Below are positions 8,658 through 20,414 of a DNA stretch of 64,000 nucleotides, piece after piece. The position numbers and the translations under genes were made by a program. The stretch covers positions 1-64,000 of the forward strand of contig JACVRA010000120.1 in NCBI GenBank assembly GCA_019828545.1, given 5' to 3'. Position 1 is the stretch's first letter, and each line of letters begins with the position of its first letter. The DNA comes from Paracamarosporium sp. OC-R06-R3. Taxonomy: Eukaryota > Ascomycota > Dothideomycetes > Pleosporales > Didymosphaeriaceae. Under the pieces are notes generated by a model that searched no databases, was not told the DNA's origin, and saw only the letters and a list, made by a program, of their open reading frames with translations.

Positions 8658-11121
8658 ATGGACTCTGCTGCAAGCGCAAACACGTCTGCACCCGGAGGCG
8701 GATCTGACGGCCTCGACCCCACCAACCCAGCTAGACGCGGAGGAAGAGCCAGAGGACGAGGGCGAGGGTTTAATTCGGGAGGGTTGGAACAGGATCCTGA
8801 ACAACCTGGCTGGAGGGGTCGTGGAAGAGGAGGCAACCAAGCCGGACGCGGCAGAGGTCGCGGAAACCGAGATGGAGGCAACCGGGGAGGACGACAGTCC
8901 GAGAAGGGCAAGGCGCCTACGACCGCCGCACCAGAAGAACAAGGTGCGCTGGCAGCGCCAGCGAGGACAGTCGTGACAGGGACAGAGGCAGATGCAGATG
9001 CAGAGGAAGGCGAAGTATGTTTTATCTGCGCATCGCCTGTTCAACACACTGCTGTCGCGCCATGCAACCACCGATCCTGCCATATTTGCTCCCTGCGGTT
9101 ACGAGCGCTATACAAAACAAAGACTTGTGCGCATTGTAGAACTGAATCGGACCATGTAATATTTACAGACGACTCAGCCAAGAATTTCGAAAAGTTTGCG
9201 CTATCAGACTTCTATAAGTCAGATGACAACCTCGGGATCCGGTTTGAGAACCTCGAAACTTACGATGATACCCGGCTGTTGCTGCAGTACAATTGCCCAG
9301 ACGGAGATTGCGATGTTGCTTGCTTAGGGTGGCCGGACTTGCACCGGCACGTCAAGACGGCGCATGGGAAGGTTATGTGGTATGTACCTTCAGATACATT
9401 TTTCTGGCCTGAAGCAATACGCTGATTTAGCTAGCGATCTCTGCACACGGAACAAAAAAGTCTTCACACATGAACACGAGCTCTTCACATTTGCCGAACT
9501 TCGGAAGCACCAGAAATTTGGAGACGACAACCCCGGAGCCATTGACCAGAGTGGGTTTAAGGGTCATCCTGAGTGTGGCTTCTGTCGACAGAGATTCTAT
9601 GGCGATGACGAGCTGTATACACATTGCAGAGAGAAGCACGAGCGCTGCCATCTTTGTGACCGTCGGAACGAAGGTAGGAAGCCGCAGTACTACCTCGATT
9701 ACAATGATTTGGAGGATCACTTTCGAAAGGACCATTTTCTATGCCCTGATAGGGAGTGTCTGGAGAAAAAATTCATTGTCTTTGACTCGGAGATGGATCT
9801 CAAGGCACATCAACTGGAGACACACCCAAACGGACTCTCAAAAGACGCACTGCGAGATGCTCGGAGAGTGGATATGTCGGGGTTTCAGCTACGTTCACAC
9901 GACCAGGAACAAGACGGAAGACGCAGTCGCGGGGGTAGAGATGGTAGAGGGGGTAGAGGAGGGCGAGGAGGGCGAGGGCGAGATCCAAACTCGGAACCGC
10001 TACCCGCATCGTCTGCCCAACCGATGACCAGGGCAGAACTTGCATATCAGCGACAGATGGCTTTGCAGAGTGCGTCGTCGTCATCTGCGGCATCTTTTGG
10101 TGGCGACCTTTCTGCCGGGCCCACGCCCATGGAAGCATTTGCAGCTCGGCCTCGGCCGTCAGCAACTGATCCGCCCACTGTGACGGTATCGCGTCCCATG
10201 AGGACTTCAGCGAACAATGTTTCAAACGGCGTTGGCCAATTGAATCTGAACGCGCCCGCGTCTGCTGCTGCATCGCAGACGCCCCAAGAGCAGGCACGAT
10301 TGCTACGACATAACGCGGTAACGGAGAGGGCTGCTAACATGCTGCGCAACGATCAGACAAAGTTGGAGGAGTTTCGATCCAGCATTTCGGCCTATCGCAA
10401 TTCAAAAATAACGGCCACGCAGTTGATCGAGGGCTTCTTTGCGCTCTTTGACACAAGTTCTACTGAATTGGGCAAGCTAATCAAGGAATTGGCAGACATA
10501 TTCGAGATACAACCAAAGCGCGAAGGGTTGTTGAAAGCATGGAGTGATTGGAAAGCCATCAACGAAGACTATCCGTCCCTTCCTGGGTCAGCGACGGGCC
10601 AGTCGCTGAGTGGGGGGCCAACAGCGCATGGGGGATCGAGGGTGTTGAAGCTGAAGAGTTCTACAGCACAGTCCTCACGGTCGGCAGTCAACAGGCAAGC
10701 AAGCTGGAACAATGCGGTGTCCACCAGCATGTTTCCCGCGTTGCCAGCTGCGTCATCGAGTCGCATAGGAGCAAAACCGGGACAGACGCCGTGGGCAACA
10801 TCTTCGGCATCACCTCGTGTCTCGCCCATGCCATCGCGTGTTGCGTCGTCGGTGGGTTTGAACAAGAGTAGTCTCACGGACGCCTTTCCGGCGCTACCAG
10901 CAGCTCCGAAGCCGACAAGTACCTTTTTCAGCCCTGGATACACTGGAGCAGGCGTTCGGAGGGACAATAGCGGTCGTAGCACGCCTGCTAGTGCATGGGG
11001 CGCAGGAGGAGGGGTAAATTCAAGCAACGCAGTACCAGCAACGAGCGGGGAGGAAGCTGGAAGCGCGGGGAAGAAGAAGGGCAACAAGAACAAGAAGCAG
11101 ACGCTTTTCCACTTTGGCTGA
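8658..11121 (+). CDS. hel2: RING-type E3 ubiquitin ligase Hel2 (ZNF598 family)
   Basis: Two exons, 8658-9379 and 9435-11121, joined at HGKVM-C-DLCTRNKKVFTHEHELF; 802 residues. The ATG at 8658 is chosen because it opens a typical Gly/Arg-rich leader; an in-frame ATG at 8466 exists. Order of domains: RGG-rich N-terminus (residues 25-80), RING finger near residues 120-158 (CFIC...CNHRSCHIC...CAHC), then several C2H2-like fingers (CPDGDCDVACLGWPDLHRHVKTAH; CGFCRQRFYGDDELYTHCREKHERCHLC; CPDRECLEKKFIVFDSEMDLKAHQLETH), a second RGG stretch, and a long disordered tail ending in a Lys-rich stretch. Hel2/ZNF598 recognises collided ribosomes and ubiquitinates small-subunit proteins to start ribosome quality control. 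Confidence 0.93.
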
Positions 11122-12815
11122 CGGGCAGGGTGACGATAGGATGCACGTCGGACGCGGATAGCCGTTGGGAAGCCCGATCAGGCATGCGGCATGCTGGAGA
11201 GTGGACTGCAGGTAGGTCGACGTGCAGTTGGGTTCCTGGCTCTAGAGGTTCGTTTATATAACCTTCGGCATCGCCTGCATCGCATCTTTATTTTCTTGTA
11301 ACCGGCATTCAGTATCACCTCGGTTTTTGTCCGCCGACCACCCAGCGTACAAAGTATCTTCAAACCATACTAGGATCTGAAAGTAATTACGTTCGACTGG
11401 CGAATCTGATGTAAGCCTCCGCCTATGATCCCATCTGATATAACCATACAACCTCGTACAAGACAATGAGCGTTAGAATAGACTGCTACATCCATCGCTC
11501 TTCCAAAAAGGTGTGCGGGGTTGATTAAACCATGCGATGAGGTGGCGATAGCTGTCATTTGGCCATTGGTGTTTATTTCTGACCCTTTTTGTCCTGGTGG
11601 GATTCTGCATTGTATTGCCTGCACCTAGATGTATATCGCTGTGACGGAAATTAACAAAACAATCGACACAATGCTGGAGACGTCTGATTAACACGCTGAG
11701 GACCATGATTCAAGGCTGTCCCAGCACCGCAGGAGAAGTATATGCGAAGGACTCGGCAACGGATAGCTCTCGCCTCAGCAACACAAATAATCATTCCTTC
11801 TCCCATTGGCGCCTTCAAGACCAAGTTGTTGTCGTTGAGGTTTGCCATTGCCTAGTAAGGATTGTCCTTTATCCGACTGCGTTTTCAAGCGAATGAGATG
11901 GAACCGGCAAACTGAGTTGTTGGTCGTAGCACTTGTCAAAGGCATTGTGTTAATGAGACATTGCTTGGACTTCATGCGTCTTGCCGCAGTGTAGATAGAG
12001 GTAGAGAATCAGAAGTCGCGGGGCAGTCGTCGTCGTTTCAGCGCCATGGCGCTAAGAGTGGCTCGCATGCGGCGCCGAGTCCGCACCCGCGCCCGCGCCC
12101 GCCTCGACGACTGACTGCCTCGTCTGCTTGGATGTGAAGGGCAGCCACCCTCGAGCCCACGGCCGCTCCACCGCAGACGTCGCGACAAGCAGCGCGGGCC
12201 CCGGCTGCCGTGCGACGCGCCAGCCTCTGCGGCTGCGCTGAACCGCAGGCCGGCCGGTTCTGTTGAGCGTCTGTGACAAAGACAATGCGAGCTTGAGTGG
12301 TCGCACGTGCTCTTCTTCTCCCACCGCGCCCGCCCCGTGGACCACTAGCCCAAGGCATTGGCCCTGCGCAGCTCAACATAATTTCATAGCTTAATATTTA
12401 AATATCTTTACTTGTTTTTTCCTGATAACTTTTTAAATAATCGCTAAAGGAAAATTCTATCCAAGTTGACAGGTTAAAAAGACGTGTTTTTTCTTAACTT
12501 CAAACAGGAAACTAAAAACATTATACATTGAAGAGTATAAACTTCTTTCTTTCCTATATACAAAAACACACTTTTGGCTATTCTAATATTTGATTTATTA
12601 GATTGTTATTAGATTTTTTTAAATCTTCCTAATCGGGCTAGCCTAATAAAGTCACGTTGGGCTGCGTAGGGCCAACACCTGTGTTGGCGCGTGGGGCGAG
12701 CACGACGCGTGCGACCTTAGGTTAGCAAATCCCGCTGCCTGGGTGCCTTCAAGTACTCTACAATTTACTCATTCTGTGCGCGCCCAAGTCCTTGAAGACA
12801 AGCGGCCTTTGCTAC
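11122..12815. other. Long intergenic region upstream of velB
   Basis: No supported gene in about 1.7 kb. 11122-12040 is of ordinary composition, 12040-12375 is very GC-rich with many overlapping frames but no recognisable protein, and 12380-12655 is sharply AT-rich (separate entry). The last 160 bases should hold the velB leader. Confidence 0.5.
12380..12655. other. AT-rich tract
   Basis: A 275-bp tract of strongly AT-biased sequence with sharp edges between GC-rich blocks. It contains an 8-bp inverted repeat, TTTATTAG near 12594 and CTAATAAA near 12642. No coding potential. It may be a relic of a RIP-mutated repeat, or simply an AT-rich regulatory stretch. Confidence 0.5.
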
Positions 12816-14046
12816 ATGCACCAACCGCCTCTCGAGGACCCGCCCGCCATGAACCACCTCCCGCCTCTCCAGGACCAGCCCGCCATGAACCACCTCCCGC
12901 CGCAGCACCAGCAGCACCAGCACCAGCAACCGCCGCCGCCGCCGCAGCAGCAGCAGCCCGTACCCGTCTACCGGACCGACCATCTGCAGCCCTTCACCGG
13001 CACCAAGAACGGCAAGGTGTATCGGTACGTCGCTGCTCTCTGACCCAACCTGTGAAGCTCGCTGACCCGTGCAGGCTCGTGGTTGAGCAGCAGCCCATCC
13101 GTGCGCGCATGTGCGGCTTCGGGGACAAGGTGAGACGCCTCGCACGCTTGCCCATCGCCGTGGTAGAGGCTGACCAATGACAGGACCGCCGCCCCATCAC
13201 ACCGCCCCCCTGCGTGCGCCTGATTGTGTGCGATGCGGCCACGGGCAAGGAAATCGACGCAAACGAGATTGACAGCACCTTCTTCGTCCTGACCGTCGAT
13301 CTCTGGGATGCCGACGGCGCCCGCGAGGTCAATCTGGTGCGACATAGCAGCGGAGCCCCTACTGTCAGTATCTCGAGTAGCACCACCACCTCCTATCCGC
13401 CGCCCATGGAACGCCCGGCCATGTACATGCCCCAGGTCATGGCGGGAATGCCACAAGTCGATGCCTACGGACGGCACATGCAGCAGTCTGCATATCCCGG
13501 AAACACCATGCCTGCATACAGCGGCTACCCAGCTCCTACTCAAGGTTATCCCTACGCTGGCGCTACCTATACGCCTAATTCCATGCCCATGGCTCCGTTG
13601 CCCGCTCCAGCCTCAACCGTCGGCATGTTTACCAGGAATCTCATCGGCAGTCTTTCCGTCAACGCATTCAAGCTCACCGATACAGACAACCAGCTCGGCT
13701 TTTGGTTCGTGCTTCAAGACCTGTCAGTGCGGACTGAGGGCACCTTCAGGTATGCCTTGACGTGACCCATCTCCCGCGCGCTAATGCTAACCGGTGCAGA
13801 CTGAAGATGAACTTTGTCGACGTCGGCAGCGGTTCGGGAAACAACACTCTCAATACCAGTCGCGCTCCTGTTCTTGCCACCTGCTTTTCCGATCAGTTCC
13901 AAGTATACTCGGCCAAGAAGTTCCCTGGTGTTATCGAAAGCACTCCTCTCAGCAAGACTTTTGCCAGCCAAGGAATCAAAATCCCTATTCGAAAGGACGG
14001 TCCCAAAAACCTAAGCAACCAGGCTGAATATGACAACGACGACTAA
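12816..14046 (+). CDS. velB: Velvet factor VelB
   Basis: Four exons: 12816-13024, 13075-13129, 13184-13749 and 13800-14046 (358 residues). The velvet domain is recognisable by [38 protein letters not shown] at its start and [47 protein letters not shown] at its end, finishing in [17 protein letters not shown]. Two VelB traits are clear: a Gln/Pro-rich N-terminus (about residues 20-50) and a long loop of roughly 100 residues rich in Met, Pro, Tyr and Ala that splits the velvet domain. VelB binds DNA and partners VeA and VosA to couple light to development and secondary metabolism. The frame extends upstream without an ATG, which fixes the start. Confidence 0.95.
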
Positions 14047-16170
14047 AGTTTTCTAAGAGCCGCATGGTGGGGGCAACGACGGCCAGTGCAAGATGACGAC
14101 AGCTCGTACGCTTCGTATCGCATGCCGCGGAATTTTGCAGGTCATTGGACATGCGCGGACACTTTGTGCATTGCATTGGGGTTTTCAACTACCAACTACT
14201 AGGGTTTAACGGGCCGGCGTTCGGAGACACATGTTTTTTGGTACGGCACTTGGAAGGACGAAGTCATGGTGTGTTTGTAAAAGCTTGATGATTCAGGTAT
14301 GGGCATTGAATATTGATATCCGCTTGCGCTTTTTACAGGTACCGATAGGCTCGGTCAGACTAATAGACAAGGTTCAAACATGTGCAACCTTGGATGCTGT
14401 GGCTGCGCAGATGATGTAGAGAATGAAGCTTGTGCATGGAGTCCAAGCAACATCTAATTACTTGGACGCTGCACGGGGAAGTGTTTTCTTTGAAAGCCCA
14501 CAATGCCACGCTGTGAAATACGTCGTGCTTCACCCACGCTGGAAGGCGCTTAGCGTGCACCGCCACACATCAGGCCACCTCGGATCCGGCGCACGGTCCC
14601 TCATGGACAAAATGCAATCTGCATCTTGGGCCGGCAAAAATTCGTTGGGGCACCGATGGCAAGGTTGGCCAGCGCCCAGACCCTTTCCGCCCGCAGCGCC
14701 AGCTCCACAGCATATGCACGATGAAAGCGTACCAGACGGGTGCTTGCGATCGCAGGGTCGCAAGCCATGTTGGCCGTTCCAGATCAGACGAGGGACGCAT
14801 GTTTCGCAGCCTTGTGGTAGTGGAAGGAGCAGGAAGGAGATCAGGGTCCAAAGTCCAGGTCGTCGTGGGCCCCGAGCAGGACCACAGGGGTGCGGCCAGA
14901 CGCAGCAAATGATCATGATGATGGAGATGCTTTACCAATCAGCAGGCCGGCGCGGAATATTAATGCCATCACGACGGCAGGACACACGACGACACGTGGA
15001 AAACCCGGGGTTCAGGCTCGGTGCGGTTGGACAGGCTTCGTCGCCGACGGAGATCCCGCCGTCTGGTGGAATCATACTGTACGCTTGTGACCGCCGATCT
15101 ACGGTGCCGGAGGTGATAGTCAAAGACGCCCAGATGAAGAGGAGAGCCCAGCGAGGTACGTGTTTTGAATGGTCTTCGAGTCATACATCTGCACGCCACA
15201 CGCATGGCCCACGCAAAGAGCATTATCTAGAGTAGGGTACATGCGGCAAGAGTGGATACAATGCTTTTGCCATCGTCTGATGTCGGACTTTCGTGCATGC
15301 AGCATCACCCTTAGGGCGGAATGCTGTCATGTCTGATGAAGGTTTGCGGGTCCACATGGCGCTGTTTGAAGGGTCGAGCCGTTGTAGATTTGCGATACCG
15401 TTCCTCTCGTCCATCACGTGTCATTGGTCACGGCAAAGGATTCCGCAACCCCTTCAAGGATGAACCCAAATTCGGGAATGGAATGTCGAGCGTCAAAAGA
15501 TGCATCCTGAGGATGTGCGCAAAGAACAATTGCAATCATTGCAAACCAGGGTCATCACGCGTGCCCGGCTATAGATGCTGACTCCGATATCGCACAGCAT
15601 GTCAGTGAGGACAAGGCTCTTCCATAAAAATGGCTATCATCATTATAGTATCAAGTCACCAATCCGTAACTTATTCATGCCTACAAACCCACCCCAGAAT
15701 GCATCATGCAATGTCCAGACTTGTAAAACAACATAACATAGCAGTTTTGTTGCCGCATCATAGTCGACGTAAGAAGTCATGAAAGTGTGACGTAGACCAC
15801 GACGTAGAAGGAACCGGTGCGATTACTATTACTTTACACACACGTCAACGCTCCCACAAGACCGCAATGCATCAATATGTTACAAAGTAGTGAATCGAAG
15901 GTACGATGCGGGAAGGACTGAAAGAGCGCGACAGCAAAAAAAGGAGGAACTTTTCCATGTCTTGCAAAGCTGTGACGTCTCGTGTCTTTCCATCTCTGTC
16001 GTAATCATTGCTTCGTCGAAATCGTATCGACTGGTGAACGTACGCCGAAAACCTGTCCGGCGAGTATAAACCAACACAATACTGTATACATCGCCACGGA
16101 TCGATGTCTATCATGCTCATTCGTTCACTATGAAGAGCAACCACCTCATGCCCATATATACGGCGCAGGT
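14047..16170. other. Long intergenic region between velB and the YTH gene (convergent)
   Basis: About 2.1 kb between two converging genes. Several frames of 120-270 codons overlap on both strands at 14.4-15.2 kb, where GC content is high, but none resembles a known protein or shows clear splicing. It may contain long 3' UTRs or a non-coding transcript; nothing specific can be supported. Confidence 0.4.
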
Positions 16171-18300
16171 CTAGAAAGGCCGCATGTGAAGCCCAAGTTG
16201 AGGCTGCGCCAATGGCATGGAACTCGGCCCACGGAACATCTGGAGGAGGCGCTCTCCCACGCCAGGCTCGAGCTCCGTCCCATCTCTCGCGATTTTGACT
16301 TCGCGATTGGCATTCCAGGGGTTTCGAAGTCCCCGTGTGCGATAAAACGGCAGACGAGTCGTAGAGATCCATTCAATTCGAAAGGGTTTTCCCCAACTCT
16401 GGGCAACGACTGGAGCTTCTCCATCTGCTTGAACATCTCCTTTGTCCGGGTGCTCTTCCTCTTCTTCAGATTCCGTTAATTCCGCCTCCCAGAAGATTGT
16501 ACCCCTCGCTGAATCATCAATGATTCTGCCCTTCGGCGCGAATTCAGTAGCCGGTGTGGGTATGGATTTGGGGACATCGGCCGCCTCGAGTATATTATCG
16601 GGTTTGGGTACCGAACCTATCAGCTGACCGTCGTCTTCGAGGATACGGGATGCCATCCGAGCGTATCCAAAATACTCGCCGGATTTATTTGCAGAGAAGA
16701 TCAGATACACGTTGTCAGACGTCTTGCATTGTCAGCATGATAGAACACTCGCAGTAGGCAAGATGACTTACATCAAATGCTTTATTCAGGGCCTCTTCGT
16801 TGTGAGACTGCGTGGCCCATATACCGTTCCGGACACTGAGCTCAAGATCCTGCAGCGTAAGACTCTTGACAATGAAATATTTGTCCGAAGCGGTTGAAGA
16901 ACCCCGTGCACTGTCACTCTTCTGAGCCGGGATCTTGGTCTCCGAATGTGTATGTGCTCTCTCACTTTCAGCGTCTGGGGGCGACAGAGGAGGGGATGCG
17001 TTCGTCGTCTGTCCTCCAACCATGGCCGAAGGTCCCGTGGGCACTCCAGATGCCGGTGCGGAACTACGACGAAGTCGACACACCAATCGGACACCATTGA
17101 AGCGAGAATCGTGAAACCTATGCATCGCTGCAGTGCACGAGGCCTCGGTGCGATAGTTGACAAAGGCGCAGTTACTTTTAGATATGAGGAACAGACTCTC
17201 GATATCCTTTGTAGCGTCGCGTGAGAAATGGTCTTTTAGAGCTGTGACCGTCGTGCCTGGAGGCAAGTTGCCCACCCAAAGAGCATGGCCTGATTGTTTG
17301 GGCTTTCGTGGAGGACCGCGCGGGATAGAGCTGATGGGGCCAGAGCGTACAATACCTGGAGAAGCATCAGTTAAAGCGTGTCAAGGTGTCGTAGCGTCTT
17401 AGGCTCACCGCCGGGTTGAACAAACTGCCCGCCAGGTACCCATCCCATTGAGACTGGATCTCCTTGTACCGCGCCAGAGCCCGTGCGATGTCCAGGGGAG
17501 AACATACCATCCTGTGGGGACATGTCCATACTCTGTCCAGGTAGTGGGACATGCGAGGAAGCGAGACTCGGCCTTCTGCCGTACAAAGCCTGGCTCTGCA
17601 TATTCTGTGCCGGAAACCCCGGTGCAAACTGTTGCGTCCCATACGGCGCAGGATAGTATAGGTAGGGCGATTGTTGTGAGTAGTTTGGGTATGGTGCCTG
17701 CATTGAGGTGGGTCCCAGCCCACGTTGTTGGTTGGGAGGAAAGGCTGGATAATTCGTATGAGAGACAGTCTGCGTTGGCATGTAGTTTTGTTGGAATTGG
17801 CCAGCGGCGAAGCCGGGACCGTACCCTGACTGGACTGGAAGTGTGCTGGAAGCTGGTCCATGCATTTGAAGGTTCTGCTGAAGTTGATAGACAAGCGCAG
17901 ATGTCGATGCGCCAGAAAGCTGTCGCTGGGCATGTTGTGGTTGCACATTATCAACAGGCGCGTATTCTGGGAGTGCGCCCGTCATAGCGCTCATGTTCAG
18001 AGATGTCGTAGCGTGGTCTTGTGAGTAATGGGGACCGGTAGGATGTGCGGGTGAGCGAAGGTCGGGGCGGAGTTGCGATTGAGGAATCGAGCTGAGCTGA
18101 GAGTAAAAAGGCGTATTGCTGCTGGGTGACTTTGGACCTGAGGAGGTCTGGTGCAAATGGCCTTGGTAATGATCATCGTGAGCAAGACCGGCTGCTGTGA
18201 TGTCCAAAGCTTGAGGACCGGATCCAGGTGGTATGTCACCCATTGGTTCCTCGATAACAACGGGAAGAGCAATCCACTGCTGTACCCATACGAAAGCCAT
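16171..18300 (-). CDS. RRM + YTH domain protein, probable m6A RNA reader
   Basis: Three exons: 18300-17409, 17355-16772 and 16722-16171 (675 residues). Residues 1-300 are low-complexity, rich in Gln, Pro, Tyr and Ser (YPNYSQQSPYLYYPAPYG). An RRM follows at about 322-395, with ALWVGNLPPGTT as RNP2 and SNCAFVNYRTEASC as RNP1. The YTH domain spans about 454-650: DKYFIVKSLTLQDLELSVRNGIWATQ, then across the intron NVYLIFSANKSGEYFGYARM, then FRIEWISTTRLPFYRTRGLRNPWN. The Trp of GIWATQ and a Trp near QSWGK are likely parts of the aromatic cage that holds N6-methyladenosine. The start could instead be the ATG at 18243 (MGDIPPG). Role in mRNA fate is inferred from the family. Confidence 0.9.
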
Positions 18301-20414
18301 GTCAGCCCATTTTTTTTTTACCAAGAAAGCGAATGACAACAACAAGAAACGAAGGCAAATTTCGAGTAATTTCGCCGCGACTGCAACAACGAAACTCGAC
18401 ACGTACCTAAACCTATATCAAAGCAGGTGATAACCCCAGTGGCGAGCCGGAATGACAGACAACCGAAAGTAGAGGCTGTGAGGGACGAGGTCCGCAAAGC
18501 TGTATACCAATGGAACGAAAAAGATTGCGACCGCCAGAGTGATAAAAAAAGAAGCGAGGCCAAGTTGAGGCCAGATGAGGGAAGATTAACAACGACGGTC
18601 AAGTACCGCCGGGATAAGAAGGCTCGCTTGGAGCGGAACGAAGATGATGGTCAGGAGTAGGCGACCACTCAGACGGCCGAAGTACGTTTTGACGCCTTAT
18701 GAGGTTTGACGACGCAACGGCACCGATGATGAGAAGGGGAAAGCGTAGACGTGAGTCGAAGCTTAGAGGCCGGAGAGGCGAAGAAGCTTGAGGAGGGTTC
18801 GCTAGAGGGCCCAATGTGAGCGGGACCGCCGCACGAGGTTTTGCAAGCCCTCTGCCTCGATTGCCTCTCGGTTGTGTAGCCTCTTGTGGTCTGATTGGAC
18901 CCGGGACCTGGAGGCTGTGGCTGTTGGAATGGCTGTGGAGCAACGGGGCCCGAACCGACGTTCTGGAGGCGAATTGATCTCCAGCAAAGTGAACAGGGTG
19001 GGAATGGCATGCGAACGCGATGAAGGGGATGAAAAGCTACTTGGGCTGGTAAGGGTGTGGCGAGTAGGCGACTTTCTAGACTTGTCTAAGGGCCGACGGC
19101 TGATCCTAGACGACCTGTGCAAAGCTTAGTGGACCCATCTGCGTTAGTTGTACCCTGCAGAAATGCTGAAACCAACTGTAGAAGCCGGGCCAGTAAGGTG
19201 AGCGTGGTAGACCATTACTTGAGGTGGTGATGCAAATGCAGATGCAAATTCACGACGGTAGAAGGAGACTGGACTGTGGTTTTTTTGTTTTCTCAGTTAG
19301 TGACCAAGGACGAAAAGCAATTGGCAGGAGCCAACCAAAGGAGAGGCGGATGGGCCATGCAAGAGCCACAGCACGACGTGGGGAGACGGGCATGCAAGCA
19401 TGACGGAGCGCAGGTGTGGCGGTGAAGGGCAGGACGGGCAAGGAGCAACGCTCGGGAGGCGGCCACGGATGGTACATTGCAGGTAGCGTGAGGTCGACTC
19501 GGCACAGGCTCGGCGGGCGGTCGAGGCAGGAGCCCAATGGAATGGGCAAGGGCGACTTTGCCACATGCCGGGCTGGCCGCCGGCGCCTCAGGACCGACGA
19601 CCTCACCTGCCCGCGATCGACAGGCGCCAGCACAGCCGCACTGCGCCCGCATGGGCAATTTTGCCCTAGCAGCCGGCGACGCTCGAGGCCGGCGCTGGGG
19701 GCGGCGGGCTCGGGGCTCAGGGCGCGAGGGCAGCGCAGCTCGGGCGGGCGCGCTCACGGCGAGGCGGGCGTGCTGGGCGGCGCTGGGGGGCGGCGCGGAA
19801 AGCCAGATTGTCCATGTGCCACCATGGGAAACGCCGCATCGAAGACTTGCAAAGCCGATGCTGCGTGGCGTGGCGTTCCTGGTGGCAGGGGTGCCGGCTG
19901 ACGTAGCGCAAGGGGCCTCAGGGTCCGCTCGCTGCCACGCGTAGCGCGAACCCCTCTGCCTTTGACATCACGTCGTGCCCGGTGCCCAGCTCCCCGCACA
20001 CCCCCCGACGCGCCCTCGCCACCACCCACCACGTCGTCAGGCTCCGACCATCGCCGTTCCCCTGCCGATCACCTGGCTCCTGCGTCTGGACCCTGCGTTC
20101 TCACAAGACTGCGCTGCTGGAACATCCCACTCGCCTTCGTATATCTAGTCTTCTGTTACACATGTCCGTCTTCGTGACATCCAGGCACTGCCCTCCTCGC
20201 TTGCTCCGTAGCGACGTCCGACCTTGGGGACCTGGGCGCTTGCAGACCGGCCCCAGCTCCCGCACGTCGTTTGTCTCCAACAACATGGGCGTTTCCCCTT
20301 TCAAGCATGCCCAATAGCATACTTCCCAAACGGTCTTCTCTGTACGCCACCGCCCTGCGTCGGCAGAACAGATGCCTGCGAGGATTTGCCATTGCTCCTG
20401 CCCGTCACCGCCGT
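18301..20414. other. Long intergenic region upstream of the YTH gene
   Basis: About 2.1 kb. 18301-19150 probably holds the promoter and a long 5' leader of the YTH gene. 19300-20030 is very GC-rich with overlapping frames on both strands and no protein signature. The remainder is the 3' flank of the bem46 gene. No gene supported. Confidence 0.4.

Noticed and set aside
14423..15235. 270-codon plus-strand frame between velB and the YTH gene
   Set aside because: Composition is erratic (Arg/Gly/Pro/His-rich, no recognisable motif), competing frames exist on the opposite strand, and GC content is high; it reads as chance.
19293..19944. Several overlapping 90-160-codon frames on both strands
   Set aside because: Products of very high GC content; none resembles a protein, and no splice pattern links them.
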